Assembly: GCF_018691265.1 (NCBI RefSeq)
Contig: NW_024881300.1
Coordinates: 7,030,546 to 7,094,545 of the forward strand
Origin: Tyto alba
Lineage: Eukaryota; Chordata; Aves; Strigiformes; Tytonidae
Length of the DNA: 64,000 bases
Direction: 5' to 3'
Part shown: piece by piece, positions 40,151 through 53,400 of the stretch
Layout of the letters: every line of letters begins with the position of its first letter
Position numbering within the stretch: the stretch's first letter is position 1
The notes under the pieces: model-generated
Seen by the model: only the letters and a program-made list of their open reading frames with translations
Told to the model about the DNA's origin: nothing
Databases searched by the model: none
Made by a program: the position numbers and the translations under genes

Positions 40151-43100
40151 TATATCTATTTTCACAGGTATAGACAGACATACCCTAGAGTTGTGGCACC
40201 CATTAATAGATCAAGCAAGTCCGTGCAGCTGTGTTTTGATCAGTGGAAAGGTTTCCTGGCATCCGAGAACTGAAATCACCTTTTGGGTATGACAAGTGCA
40301 TCTAAGTATGTAGCAAGTGAAAATCAAGGGTTTCTGTATGGAAGGAATAAGAACACCTACCACAAAAAATTAAAAGTAAAATAACCTTTAATAATCGCAA
40401 CAATGCAAACTCAATTGTATGTATTGCTCTCAACTGGCATTTAGCCATCCATCATTTACTAGCTCATAAAGCTGATTTGTGCTCTTCCCTCCCTCCCCTC
40501 TTTCCCAGAGCTGTTGGCCTCTTTTCAGCACTCCTTTCCCATAGGCACACACGACTGGGACCGAAACACTCTTTGTCTCTTCCTCTGAAACTCTGCTTTT
40601 TATCACATAGGGAAAGGGGGAGTTTTGTGAGCAGCTTGCTTTCTTCATCATTGTTGAATGCCACTTATAAATTCTGTCGATAGACACTTGGAAGGTATCT
40701 AAAATGTTAGACAAGGAAACAGATATAATTCAGAGGAAAACTGACCTTGATTGAATAGAATCAAAATGCTTCAACCGCCTCTTACATTTAAAACTCCTCA
40801 TTTACAGACTCACACTTCTTTCATTGTAGCTTAGCGTTGACAGAAATATATGTGGGATCTGTTTTAGTCTTAAAGATAAGAAGTTCAGCTAGATCTAATG
40901 AATTCTATGACTAATCAAACTCTTTGTGAAGAACACACAATAATTTCTTCCCTCAAAGAGTTGTAACACCAAAATTGTTGAGATTTTCAGAAATCTAGTT
41001 TGGGTGTTCCCCAGGTATTAGCATCTAGCAGACAAGTTAAAGCTCCAACTTCCTAATTCCAAGGTCTAATTGTATATGTTAATTTAAGATCCTGAGGAAG
41101 CACAAAAAGTACTGACTTCTAAATTGTGCGTATAAGAACTGGAACTTTCATCTTGGGATTTAGAAACTTAAGGCTGTTCTTAGAAACATTTAAAGACTGT
41201 AAGCAATGAAAGGCTTTTGAACAAAAATCTTGTGGTCATTTCCAGACTTGCTCAGTACAGATACATCTTGAGCTTTCTGGTGCTGCCTGTTATTCCAGGC
41301 CATTTTTGTTGAGTAGTCTAAGAATGGACATTTACCAAAGTATTTGATGAAGTTTTATGTAGACTGTGTCCCAAGCATTTGTTTGCTACATTATGCACCT
41401 CTTTCAACCAAATGTTGTTTGTTGTTATGGAAACCCATTCCAACAAGAACTCTCTGACCCATGAAAATGTTAGCCAACCAACAAAGTTTTCAGCTTTCAA
41501 GTAATTCTCAGTACTTCTGTTTTCATATTCTTTAAACAGCGTCTTTCTCATTGTCCAAAACCACAGATGGCACAGGCCTGACTTTCTTTCTCCTCACTAA
41601 GGAAGATTTATATCACACCAGCAGTAAAAAGGGACCTGCAAAAAGTGTAGATGAAATTAGAAGCACTTTAATATCCTTTTACACTATTGGACTAGCAGAG
41701 ATGAATCTTAACCCTGTGTCCTTATCCCTTCTGTTTCTTCGCTGAGAAGTGCTTCCGCTAGGACTGATGTGGGCTGGGAACTGGGAATTCCTCCTCTCTG
41801 GTTCCTGAACTGCTAGAGAACAGCTACATCAACACACTCAGCACAGGCACGCTTCTTCACATTTATCTTAGGTTAGCACATTCCTTTATTTAACTGTCTC
41901 TGATCTGACTGTATCTGATCATTCCTTCATCTCATTTTCACTTAACCTTTTGCCCTCTACACAGACTAAGCATCCTATCAGATATCTCCCAAGGGACCTT
42001 CTTTTGCTCCCACTCCCCCTCCCTCCACTCTTTGTCCAGTTCAGGTGCTTTACACCACTCCTGGTAATTTACCTGATTACATGGAAGGAGCTGTAGATCT
42101 TTTTATAATTGCTGTTTTACTTAAAACATTGATTCTTTAGCTTCTGTCTGTTTTCAGGTCATCACACCTCACTGGAGGTTTCCCTGGTTTAATAAGCAAC
42201 TCAGAAACCACAGAGAGGACCAGAGGATGGGGGTTGTTGTACATTCTTATATTTGAAAGCCGCTCCATAGCATCCGCAAGGAGGATTCCTGGCACCTGCC
42301 TAGTTACACTGGATGTCCAATGTTATCTCTCCGGGCAAGTAAGATTCTGACAATCACTGTAGTCATATTTCACTTCTTAGTCTTTTCGACATAAACACAT
42401 TAATTCTCCCAAGCTCCTTTGGCAGCTGTAAGAAGTTCTCTTTTTTTTTAATATGATTGATAATATTGAATATTTCTTTTAACCTTTTGCTGTCATTTCT
42501 GGGCTAGGTGATAGTTTCTCTATTGAGATGTTAATCTCTAGCATGCAGTAGCTCATCTTCCAATCACCTACTCATCACGGAGCCCATTTGTAGAATGCTG
42601 CTGTTTAATTTACGACTGCCTACAAAACTCCACCTAGCATTAGCCCTATAACATATAATATCATTCTCCCAACAGTCCCACTGTCAAAGGTCACATAAAG
42701 CAAACCATTGCTTTATACGGAAACTCCTAGTTTAATACAGAAGGAATGGCAGCCCTTGGGCAAAATTTGACTATATAGTTTCATGTGATGCACTGGAAAG
42801 AAATACATTCTGGAAAGGGTGTCAATAATGCATGTTCTCTGGTTCAATGCAGGAAATGACCCAACTGAAATATACTGGCAAAAAAAAAGTCATCATTTTC
42901 TTAATTTTCATTTTTTCAGGAAAAAGAAAAAAGGTTGTCTGAGGAGACAGAAATATATAAAAACAAAAAGACCTCCCAGGCTGACTTGAAATATGTTCAA
43001 ACTACACATCCACTCCCTGCTCCCTAGAACCCAGTAAATATTTCTTTGGCCCCACAAAGTATTTTAGTCTGAACCCAGGAAACCTCAGATTGACCTTGGA

Positions 43101-45459
43101 AATAAGATTCCTCATTTTCAAAGTAAATGTCTCAGCCACGTTACTGGAGGAGTTGCACTTTTCTGATTGAAACATATAAAACCTGTCTCTTGGCAAATGG
43201 GGTAGATTATACCATGGGGAACTGGTTGTTTTCCCAATTAACTGACCATAGGCACTTTCAAACTCTTTTTCTCAACTTTTATACCCCAGTACAATGCTGG
43301 TGGCAAGGTTAACATATCTACTTATGGCCATTAGAGGCAGGATTAAGCCCATGTAAAGCAGTAGAGCCTATCTCAGTGGAGATACACTGACCTGCATTGC
43401 TGAGAATCTGGCACATGTCTGTACAGAGATTTTGTTCTGTCTTCTCTTCAGGTTGTATTGCATGGTTTAACAGCATTTGATGCTGTAGTGTCCTTTTAGC
43501 TTACCTTATATCCAATTTGAGGTTTTAGATTGCATATATGTGGATTTGATTAGCTTTGTCAATTTGTTTTCTTCTGATGTTTTTTTTCCCCTGCCAGTTG
43601 CATTAACTCTTCTTTCACCCAAGACAAGATCTCACTCCCTGATGGGATATAATGAAAATACACTTTTGAAACAGTCTTTGACATCATCTTCTGAAAATGT
43701 CTGACTCATATTCTGCTATAAATTTCCCAGGTCTGGTTATTAGTTCTCTAGAAATGTACAAGTGCATGTTCCACATGTAGTAAAAGGACAAGAAGCGTCT
43801 CAAATTCCTCTTCTGATGACTGATTGATGTCTATCAACTGATGCTGAAGATCATTGTGACCACACCCTTCCTTTTAATTTCATAGCTGCTTTCTGGACTT
43901 CAAACATAACTGCCTTTTGTCTAACAGTCTTGTTTATAACAGACCAAAACAATAAAGATGGACACTTTGATAGCCGTCTACAAAATTAGTTGAATTAAAC
44001 TTGGCTTTAATTCTAACAAAAATGCAAATGCAGTATTGGGTGTTAAGTAAAATAAGGTGATGCTTTTTCTAAATGAGCCATTTAGTTTTTGCTTCAGCTT
44101 GAGTTTCTCACTTGAGGCCAACCAGAAGTGATGAAATACTGTCAGCTTTAGGCTTCTGGTCTGAGGCACAAATGGTGACATCCAGCTGCCCAAGATGTGG
44201 CCCTTGCACCCTCAGCCATGTCCTGCTGAATCCTGAGTGTGCTCTGGGTTTCACTAGGTTGCAGGTTGTAGCCATGTGGTGCAGATTTAAGAGCTCCGTG
44301 GGGCTCAGGTAGTGTTCATACATCTGAATAGGACAATGGTATCCAAACAGAATGAACCTTTGAACTTTGTTAGGTTTTTGATATGACGTTAGGCCTCAGA
44401 TTTATAAAACCAAAACAGAACAAAACAAAAGTGTGCTTGCTTTCATTCTGTCTTCTGATTTTGCACTAAATTGTCAGCAAAATAGACCTTTTACCTATGA
44501 ACAGATGGCATGCAATTCTGTGGGATTTTCCCACATTTGATGAGCACACATCAAGTCCATTTACATAAACATGGAAAATATTAAAATGACTACCAGGTCT
44601 GTGTAGTGTAAGACACCTGGAGCACATTGCTGCCAGCAAGCTTCTGAGGTGGGGATATTCTGGCACACAGTCACGGTTCTGGGGACTGGGCCATTTTTGA
44701 CTCAGATTATTGCATCTTTTGACACCTAAAGACATGTTCACCTCTGACCCAGAAACATCTGCAACCTCAAACTATAAAACCAGGAATGGAAATGTAGCCT
44801 TTTTTCTTCCCCTTACTGTTATTTTTATTTTCTATTGAAAAGGGGTTTAAAAGGCCTATGAAATGTAAAATTGCTTTTTTGCCATAGTTGCAAAACTCAT
44901 TTCACTTTTTATCTGAGATGCGCTTGTAGCAAATTTCCAGAGTTGAAAAACTAATACAATAACCCACTTTGAGGACCACAGTCAAAAGCACTGAGCACAG
45001 CACAGCCTGCATCTCTCAGTGCTTGAGGCAAATGGGGGAACTGCCACAGTGGCCAACCCTGTCCTTGCTCCCACCATTCACCCTGACTTTTCCTCACCAG
45101 CTTATATTGCCTGCAAAGTTCTGACATATTGTGACTTTCCTTCCTAAAATAACACTGACTGACTTTTACTCACCAAGCTCTAACTTTTGGTCCTTTTGTG
45201 CAGGCAAAATTTATAAATATTTAGGCCGTTACTGCTGCTCCTCTGACATGGCCCATCATCAGAATACCAGCTCTCCTGGTGATTGCACAGGTGACTGTAG
45301 TTTCTTAGATGAGATATTGATATACTAATGACAATTTATGTCTTTCTTTCACCTTTCTTGTTATGATTTGCTCCTGGAATTTCTATACACACAGGTTTTT
45401 TGTTTTTTTTTTTACTTAATTTTGCCTACTAAATTTTGGCTGAAAAAAAATTGAGCTGG
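40151..45459. other. Gene desert: no gene seen
   Basis: Unique AT-rich DNA, with a C/T-rich pyrimidine stretch at 41985-42030 and short T tracts. The open frames at 40430-40714 (94 codons) and 44466-44741 (91 codons) are unrecognised. Possible old repeat at 43330-43415 (listed separately). Confidence 0.6.
43330..43415. repeat. Possible ancient repeat fragment
   Basis: GAGGCAGGATTAAGCCCATG, CTCAGTGGAGATACACTGAC and GCTGAGAATCTGGCAC follow the spacing of the old amniote repeat seen near 48.5 kb ('tcagtggagttacaccgatt...gctgaggatctggccc'). Confidence is low because of divergence. Confidence 0.35.
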
Positions 45460-45580
45460 GACCTTTTCTGTGTGTCAGTTTGCCCTCCTGTAGAATGAAT
45501 TTGCATCGCTTCTAGTAGCATGTGACTACCTTTGGATGAATGGCACTATAGAAATCCTCAGAATTATTATTTTTATTTTT
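45460..45580 (+). repeat. Ancient MIR-like SINE fragment
   Basis: The order of landmarks matches amniote MIR-type SINEs in sense orientation: a TGTGTCAGTTTGCCC stretch (the usual 'TGCCTCAGTTTCCCC' box), CTGTAGAATG, then TTTGGATGAATGGCACTATAG and an ATTATTATTTTTATT tail. It is strongly diverged, consistent with great age. Confidence 0.6.
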
Positions 45581-47379
45581 AGCTATGGTATAATGTAGTC
45601 AATTTTTTGTTTCATTTAACATGAGAGGTAGTATATAGGACAGAGCAACATACTATGTTGATAGATGGAGTATTGCTGCGGTTGAGTTTGCCAAATTTAA
45701 CACATTTCCCATTGGAAAAAAAAACTTTGGAAAAGTTTCTCTTTTCTGAGTACAGGCATTTTATGTTAGAGCCTTAGAGCTGATTCTGTCTCTCCTAAGT
45801 TATAAACCCTTATGGATGTACCATAAAGATGTCCACCTAATGCAGAGAAAAGCAGATTAATTGATCACAGTAATATATTCTTATCCACTGAATAAGAGCA
45901 TTCCACACATTGTTTCTTGTTTTGTTTCTGGCTTGTAAATCTTCATTGTAGAATACAAATGAAAATGACCCAAATATGTATTATTTATGAATGGGACTCT
46001 CACATATTATGCTTTAGATTGATTGTGTTAGACAGGATATAACAGAAGCACAATAAGTCAATGAAAAATAAAAAGCAGCAAAAATGTTTCATGCTAAAAA
46101 TGTAGTTCTAGTGACACCTCTTATATAAAGGATATTTCCAACACATTGACATTTATATTTATCATGGCTGTGTATGTGATTTACAGTTGTCTGAGGTACT
46201 GAATATCAGGAATATCCATGCACATACACACCCCTTTTGAATGATGGTAAGTCATAGACTGCTGCCTTGCCCCTTATACAGCAAGATTTTCCTCCCCTTT
46301 TTATTTTTCTTCTTTAGCTTCAGGGACGCAAAGGAAGCAGTAGATCAATAGGGTGTCTTGACTGAAGTTGCCTGCAGCACTTCCATTTCTCAGACTGGAC
46401 ACTGATGCTAACTATCAATAGCAGTAAGAGGCTGTCTCAGACAGAATTAAGGCTCCTTCTTCTGCATGGCTGTCTGGTGCTTACTGATAAACATCTTGTG
46501 CACAGGATTGCAACAAATAAACCATTTCAAGTGTGCAAACTAGCCACTGTCATTCTTCCTATTGATACTTGCTCTGGGGTGAAGGGACCAACAGTTATTT
46601 TCATACTGCTGATAACACATTAGATAAGGGTACAGACGCATAATAGTACAAAGGCATAATGCTATAAAGTGTGGAAAGATCACTGATGAAATCCTCTGTG
46701 CTCCTGTAGAAACCCTGTGACAACAAAAGACAAAAATATTGACTTATGTTTAAACTACTTAAGAGAAGCTACAGCTAAATTTAACTATTTATTAACCTCT
46801 GAATTTTAGGTAATGTTAAAGATATCCTGCCAAGCTATTTTCTTCAGATGTTACTCATTTTTACCTGTCCCCTGATTTTGCAAGTTTAGCCTGGAAATAA
46901 AAGCTAACAGGGGCTGAATGCAGCTATGATATAGATAGGGAGGTGTTGGGCGGCATAGTGGTCACTTGTCATTTGACCTGGGCTATACACCACACTAGCA
47001 CTTGCTAATTTTGGAAGAACTGATCCTCTTTAGCCTCCCTCCCTGCAAAAAAAAAAAAAATTAATTTCTCAACTACTCTGTAGTTCTGTAGTGCATTCCT
47101 AGTTTTCAGCCTGAATAAGGATGAAGAATCAGGTTCTCACCCACCCACATGAAATCATCATTAAAATACTCTGGCCCAGATCTTCTTGGTGGTAAGTTCT
47201 GATATAATTCTGCTTAAATTGGATGTCCAGTAGAGTTGTGACAATTTGTATCAAATGAAGAGCTCACATGCTAATCAGGATTTATTTTTCTGTTAATTTT
47301 GCTTTAACTGACTAGGGTGGGGGAAGTGGTTCATATGCTCTGCTGGAAAATCAACAGAGCCTTATTTCATATCCTCCCT
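45581..47379. other. Gene desert: no gene seen
   Basis: AT-rich unique DNA with A14 at 47047-47060. Nothing else recognised; open frames at most 72 codons. Confidence 0.6.
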
Positions 47380-47680
47380 CTGTGGAGCTCTAGCCATTTA
47401 CAAGAGCAAACAATTTGATTCTGAGACATCTCCAGCTCTATGTGAACAGTTGCTTTTCAACTTAAGAGGCTGATTTTCTGAGGGAAATTTCAGTGATCCA
47501 TTTTGAGCTTCAGACTATCCCAAAGAAAACGCTTAAATAACATTATTTTCTTTCACAATAATTTTAATGTTATATTTAACAAGGCTGATGGGTTTTATAG
47601 AATGAGATTATTCTGATGATAGTCCTAATGTTGCTGAATGATTAAATTAGTATGATTAATGAGAAAATAAACCAGAGCTT
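47380..47680. promoter_or_regulatory. Candidate conserved regulatory block
   Basis: Contains GCAAACAATTTGATT, AACAGTTG (E-box-like), CTTAAATAACATTATTTTC, CACAATAATTTTAATG and TGATTAAATTAGTATGATTA. Homeodomain-type words are concentrated in the right half. The sequence is unique; the call rests on texture alone. Confidence 0.28.
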
Positions 47681-50405
47681 CCAAGACTTTCAAGACACCA
47701 ATTATGAATAACCCTAAAAAAAATTTTTATATAAGATGATTCTTGAATGTATGTCTATGAATACATTATTGGCTTTTAAATAAGTGAAATAAAATGCTAA
47801 CTGGAATTTAATTTAGGAAAAAAAATAAATAAAAAAACAAACCACACTACAACTTGTAGACTAATCACTTACTGCTAGACTTTTTTTTGTCTCTGTACCA
47901 TATGCTGCAATCAGACTTGCCTACCACACAAGCAGTATGGGGGTGGAATAGTTAATGTGTGTACCCTGCTCAGAATCACTGCTGTTATTGTCCTCCAGTA
48001 TAGAATATGTACATTTTACATTAATACGCTGATTAGTGACAGAGTGTGCAGTTTCTAGCTAGGGAAGCTGGAGTTTCAGAAATATCTTGGCTCTTCACTT
48101 TGATTACTTTCTGGCTAGAGAGTTGGAGTCAAACTAATTCATTTTGTAAACATTCCTGGTCATTCATGTACAGTACATTGCATGAATCAGTGCAGGACAG
48201 TCAGACGGGTGCAAGTTCAAAAGTCCAGATGAAAATTACCGTTTCACTGTACACAGTATAATCCCTGCATAAAGTAAGGAGGCTCATATCTGTACTTTTA
48301 CTTGGGCAAAATTCCCACCCCGAAAAAATTAAAGGTTACCTTAAGAAATGTGAAAAGACAACGGACCTAACTATTTGCTGATGAGCAACCCACCCCCTGG
48401 ACCCTAACAGTCAGCTTTCAACAAATATTTATACAGCTCAGGGATACAGCTATAGCCTCAACATTTCAGCACAAATATTAGGCCACAACCTCAGCTGGTC
48501 TAAATTGACGTACTCCTGTTGGCTTCAGGGGCATTACAGTGATTTACAATAGCCAAGGTTCTCCTTTCATTTTTTCCTCAGTGCCTCTGACAGAGTATGC
48601 TCTACATACTTCTTCCAGATGCAGAGTGGATTAATTTTAAAGTAAAAATTATTTTAAAAACCAAGCTCTTCATCCTATTAAAGTTTCTCCTCAGTTTTAA
48701 GAGGGGCTCAGCAAAAAGGAAGATATGTTACAAAGGTGACTATGAGTTTTCTGTAGCACAACAATACTCAGCTGAGTTGGGCTGCTAAGGCAGAAAGCCA
48801 TTCAAAAAAAAAAGTAATTGGCTCTTTTGTTATAAAAATATTATATATGTACACACACATACATAAAATCTGGTTTTACTGCTCCCACTGAAGAACTCTA
48901 TTGTGCATGTTAGTTTTAACAGCAGTTATGCAGAGATATAAGTACACAGTTGTGTATTATAATATTGGTTTCTCAATGTCACTAAGCCAGAATTCTTAAA
49001 ATATATATGAAGTCTTCATTTTTTCCCCAGTTTTTCAAGACAGGAAACATTAGTAAAGGAATTTTTTTTTTCCAATGGTAAGTGACTTGATGCTGGAGAC
49101 AGAGAAATGGATTACATTACATATTTTCTACACAAACATAGGGATTAATTTAAATGATTCCCCTAAATCAAAATAACTAGACTTTTTGGCAGCCTTTGAA
49201 GTTTAATGAATGTTTATTCTTGCCATCAAGTGTAGGTTTTGGGACACCCAGCAGGACCACTAAAACAAAATGATATAAAGCTATTTATATAAAATAAGCC
49301 AAAGCCAAGATGTTTGTATTAAAGTTATGAAGAAAATGCAAGTATTTAAAAGTAGCTAATATTTGGTTTAACAAATTCTAAGTTAAAGATGCAGAGTTGT
49401 TCCCACTGTGCTGTCGATGTCTATAGATTAGGGCCTATACATTAACTACAGTTCTGAGGATTTCAAAAGTAGACTTAATATAGAACAGGTCTCTCTTGTA
49501 GCTTGTATGCTCTCCTAGGTCTGGTTTCCACTCTTTTAGGGACACAGAAAAGCTACCTCTGCTCTTATCTTTCAGAATATATTTGGAATTCCTTTCAAAT
49601 GTCTCTTATCAAAGTTGACAAGAAGTACCTATTACTTACAGACATTTCAATGCGGGTTTTCTGTAGAAGAAAATTAAATCAGGTCATGAGATGTAATAAA
49701 CCAGACATAGGATTTCCAAATACATTTTATTTCTTTCATGGTTAATACTTTTTGAAGTGCGCTACTGAAATGCTGCATAAATGTAAAACCTCGTTTGCCT
49801 CTGATGACTGTGATTGACTAAAACAGTAGGTGATATTCCTGGTGATATTTAGCTGCTGATAATTCAGCTACACAGACATTCTCTGATTTTTTTTCTTCCT
49901 GAAGGGACATTTTCACGTGTGCAAAAACCCCTTGAAAACTAGATATTTTTTATATCTAAAATTCACAGCATGTCTTGCTGTCAAATTGCCACCTTAGAGG
50001 CCTTTTTCAAATTTCATTGAAAATGCATATTAAATCAAAGTGATAGACACATGTAATGTAAAATGTCTGTCAACAATTAGAATCCCATTTGGAAGTTTGT
50101 AAAGCATAACAATTTAAAATGAATTTAAATTGAGAATGAAAGTTTTTAGATTGAGGAGGAAAGTTGTAGCCTGAAGTATTGCAATTTTGTACAGAACAAA
50201 TCCAGATTTTTTGCCCTTTTCTGGGTGAAAGAGAAGTAAAAGGGCCAGAGTTTCTAATGCAGTTAATTCACCATCATGTGTCAGTCAAGCAGCTTCATTC
50301 TTTCCACAATAAAGTCCAAAGTTGTGTTGATTATTTGATTTTGAATTATATAATAAAGCAGTAACTATGCAAATAATATACTCCAAGTAAAATCGTGTTA
50401 CCCTG
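47681..50405. other. Gene desert: no gene seen
   Basis: AT-rich DNA with short A tracts (47817-47838) and an alternating purine/pyrimidine stretch at 48841-48866. Only short unrecognised open frames. An old repeat fragment at 48485-48570 is listed separately. Confidence 0.6.
48485..48570. repeat. Ancient amniote interspersed repeat fragment
   Basis: CCTCAGCTGGTCTAAATTGA, then ACTCCTGTTGGCTTCAGGGG and ATTACAGTGATTTACAATAG, closely follow a common old amniote repeat ('..CAGCTGgTgTAAATc..agtaactcc.ttGaCTTCAaTGG.gtTaca..gatTTACA..'). The internal inverted symmetry of the two TTTACA/TGTAAA-type arms is partly preserved. Confidence 0.5.
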
Positions 50406-50470
50406 TCATAGAATCATAGAATAGTCCTAGTTGAAAGAGACCTCAAAAGATTATCTGGTTCAACCTTTAA
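50406..50470 (-). mobile_element. CR1 LINE 3'-terminal fragment
   Basis: TCATAGAATCATAGAATAG followed by GTTGAAAGAGACCTC is the reverse complement of the CR1 3' terminus, with two copies of the terminal repeat unit. It continues through CTGGTTCAACCTTT before similarity fades. It is a truncated insertion in minus orientation. Confidence 0.85.
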
Positions 50471-53400
50471 TTTTCAAGGAACATAGCATACATTGCAATT
50501 GAGCCACTTGATATATTTGTGTGCTGTATATTGAAAAGTGCAACTGTTTTTATTGGGATAGATTATCCAGTAACATCCATGTGGTTTGAAAAAAAATTCT
50601 TTAAAGAACACTTTACAAAATTTCCTTTGTATTCTTCTAAGATGATGACAAATTTTACACACAAACCTCCTGGACATCCCAAAAGCATAGGATCCACGGG
50701 CAAACAGGACCACTGGAGCACTGAGGCCAAGGGCTTCCAAGGCAGTTTTGGCCCTGGTCCTTGGCCGTGTGGCCCCACCGCTGAGGATTTCCCTACCTAA
50801 ATGGGAACTGGGATTGGAAGTTAACAGGGTACATAGTTTAGACTGACATCTGGATTTTCCCAAAATCTTTCCTAGCAAAATCTGGGGTTAGATTAGGATT
50901 TATGGGTTATATTTACTGAATACAATGTAAACATCTACAATATGGTTTGTCATAAAATGAAAATATTTAAATTAATTTCAAATTTTGTAGCATATTTATT
51001 TTTTGTTTTATAGCATGCATGTTTCCAAGCAGTATTCCATAGTGTCATCTTTCTACACTTGTAGATATATGCCAGTGCTTCAAGCACAGAACATTGCATT
51101 CTCTGTAGTGATACATAGCTCCTTTAAGCAGATACACTTCCAGTGCTGATATACTTGTGTATAATTCTTCCAGATTAAATTCTGGCTGTTTCTAGACATT
51201 CCAGTTATCACTTTGATTGATTTTATGAGAATGACAATAAGGAAGCAGAATAATAAGAAATGCAAAGCATATTCTGCAGTTCATTTCTGAGAGTCAATCC
51301 CATAAGAACTTTCTCTAGTGTGTTACATGTTACAATTACTGTGAAAATAATTGTGTGCTATCACAAAAAATGGATGCAAATTTCTAGAACAGTTTTTGTC
51401 TTTGGTTATTTGGTATTTATATCATCTTTGAGTGATCCCCTTGAAAAGCCAAGATTACCTGTGATTAGCAGGTTTGAACAGGTGGTTTGAGGAGCTGTAC
51501 CCCTAAAATGTCATAGTTGTTTTGCTTAGAGAAGCAGTGAGTGCTTTCCCAGTCACCAGCAAGAAATTCCTGCAGGCTTCCCTGAGTATGGCAACCAGCA
51601 CCAGTTACAGAATTTCGTTGCTCTAGGCAAAACGTTAAATGTAGGCCCCTCACAGGGCACAGTCGCTAGCACAAGAAAGTGTTACTAAACATTTTGCAGC
51701 CCTAGGCAGCTGCATGCTCTGCGTGGCTGGTGGTGGCAGTGCTGGCCCTGGATGTAGATTTACCTATCTCTCCCCCATTAGGCTCACATCCATCTCACTT
51801 TTTACCTTCGCACTGAGTTTACCTAATTGCTTCTGCTCAGTGTGACTCCCATTGCTGAACACGGGCAGGTCTTGTCCTACTTTAGAGCAATCCATTACCA
51901 GTGGGGCAAAGGAGCAGCAGGTCTGGCAGCCCTTGGAGAGCAGCACTGGCTGAAATTGAATTTTGCTATTGGAAAATCTAGGAGTGAAACAAAGAGTAAG
52001 TGAATGATACTGCTTGAACAGAGTGAGTGCAGCAGTGTTATTGTGTTGTGAGACTATATGTACAGTGTTGGAGAGGACATACTGAAGGGGAAGGGGAGAA
52101 TGAACCATATTTCTCCTTTGTTTAATTCTACTTAATTCAGTATGTTTATAATGCATTTGGCTCTATACTTTCACGAAACTGTTATTCTTACGTATTATAA
52201 CTTTGCTTGTGCTTTCATGCAGCATAGCTGCTTCACCTGCAGAGGAAGCCAGGTTAAGTAGACTTTAGAAATAGAGCAAGTGACTTCAAGCCCTAAAATG
52301 TATGGGAGTGCAAAGGTATGCAACTGTCAACTAAACATATTAGCAGGAGACATCTTGCTAAGAGGTATGGTATTTACATGCTAATCATTATCACTGGTGC
52401 CTTCTCTTGATCTTTTTTCTGTGTAATGGTTGTTTACACTCATCTGAAGTTAGTAATGGAACTGATCTTGCACACTCACAGAAATACAGCTCCTGACAGA
52501 AATCAGTTTGTATAGACTGGTGGTGTAGACACATATTTTATTTGCAAACAGCTGTAACAGTTTAAGAATTTACCATACCACGCACTGTTGCCCCATGCAG
52601 GAGATTTCTATCCCTTGCTTGTGGAGGATGTCATGCAAACAATTTTGCTCGTGCTAGCACAACATGGCCTGGGACAGCCCAGCCGCCGATTGCCCCGGCT
52701 CAGCTGGGACAGGGTCCTCCTGGCGTAGCGCAGGGACAGATGGTGCTCAGAGACAACGTATTTGATCATCACAGTTAGCCCCTTCTGGAAAATTGCTCAC
52801 GTGCAGTTCGAGAGTGAAACACCGCCCGTGCTGCTTTGTCAATGCTCTGCTTCCTGCACAAGGATGAATTTCACCAATAACGTGCTTAGAATTGCATACT
52901 TGAATTGCAAACTTCTGAGGACAGGAAAAGTGACTTTTCATGGTCTCAGAAGCGAGTATATGATGTATCCCTGAGCTTTCCAAATGGATGTAGAATAAGC
53001 ACTGTTGTTTTATTAAGTTCTTTGTAAATGTACTATGTTGTCTTATATTCAAGTATGATTCTCCCCCTATTGCTTTGCTCGTTGCAGTACATACTGACAT
53101 AATGATGGTTGAATTGCTGAACCAGTACAGACTGGGGCTGTTTGTCTTTGCATGTATGATTTTTGCATTTATGCATATATGAATTTAGTATGATCCAAAA
53201 CTTACTTGAGCTTAAAATTTTTATTCAGGTGGTGCTTCTAGAGTGTCAGTGGCTAGGAACATGCTCAGATGAGCGTACAGTCCTGGGAAGAGCCTGCTAG
53301 ACTGCAGAAAGCTGCTTACAACGTGCAAATAAATGTGCTCTGTAATCCTGGACACTCCATCTGAGATGGAAGTTGAAGTTCTGTGAAGAGGGACCAAAAC

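Noticed and set aside
51500..51760. Possible transposon-derived segment
   Set aside because: Some repeat-like phrases, but no terminal repeats, tail or coding remnant could be identified.
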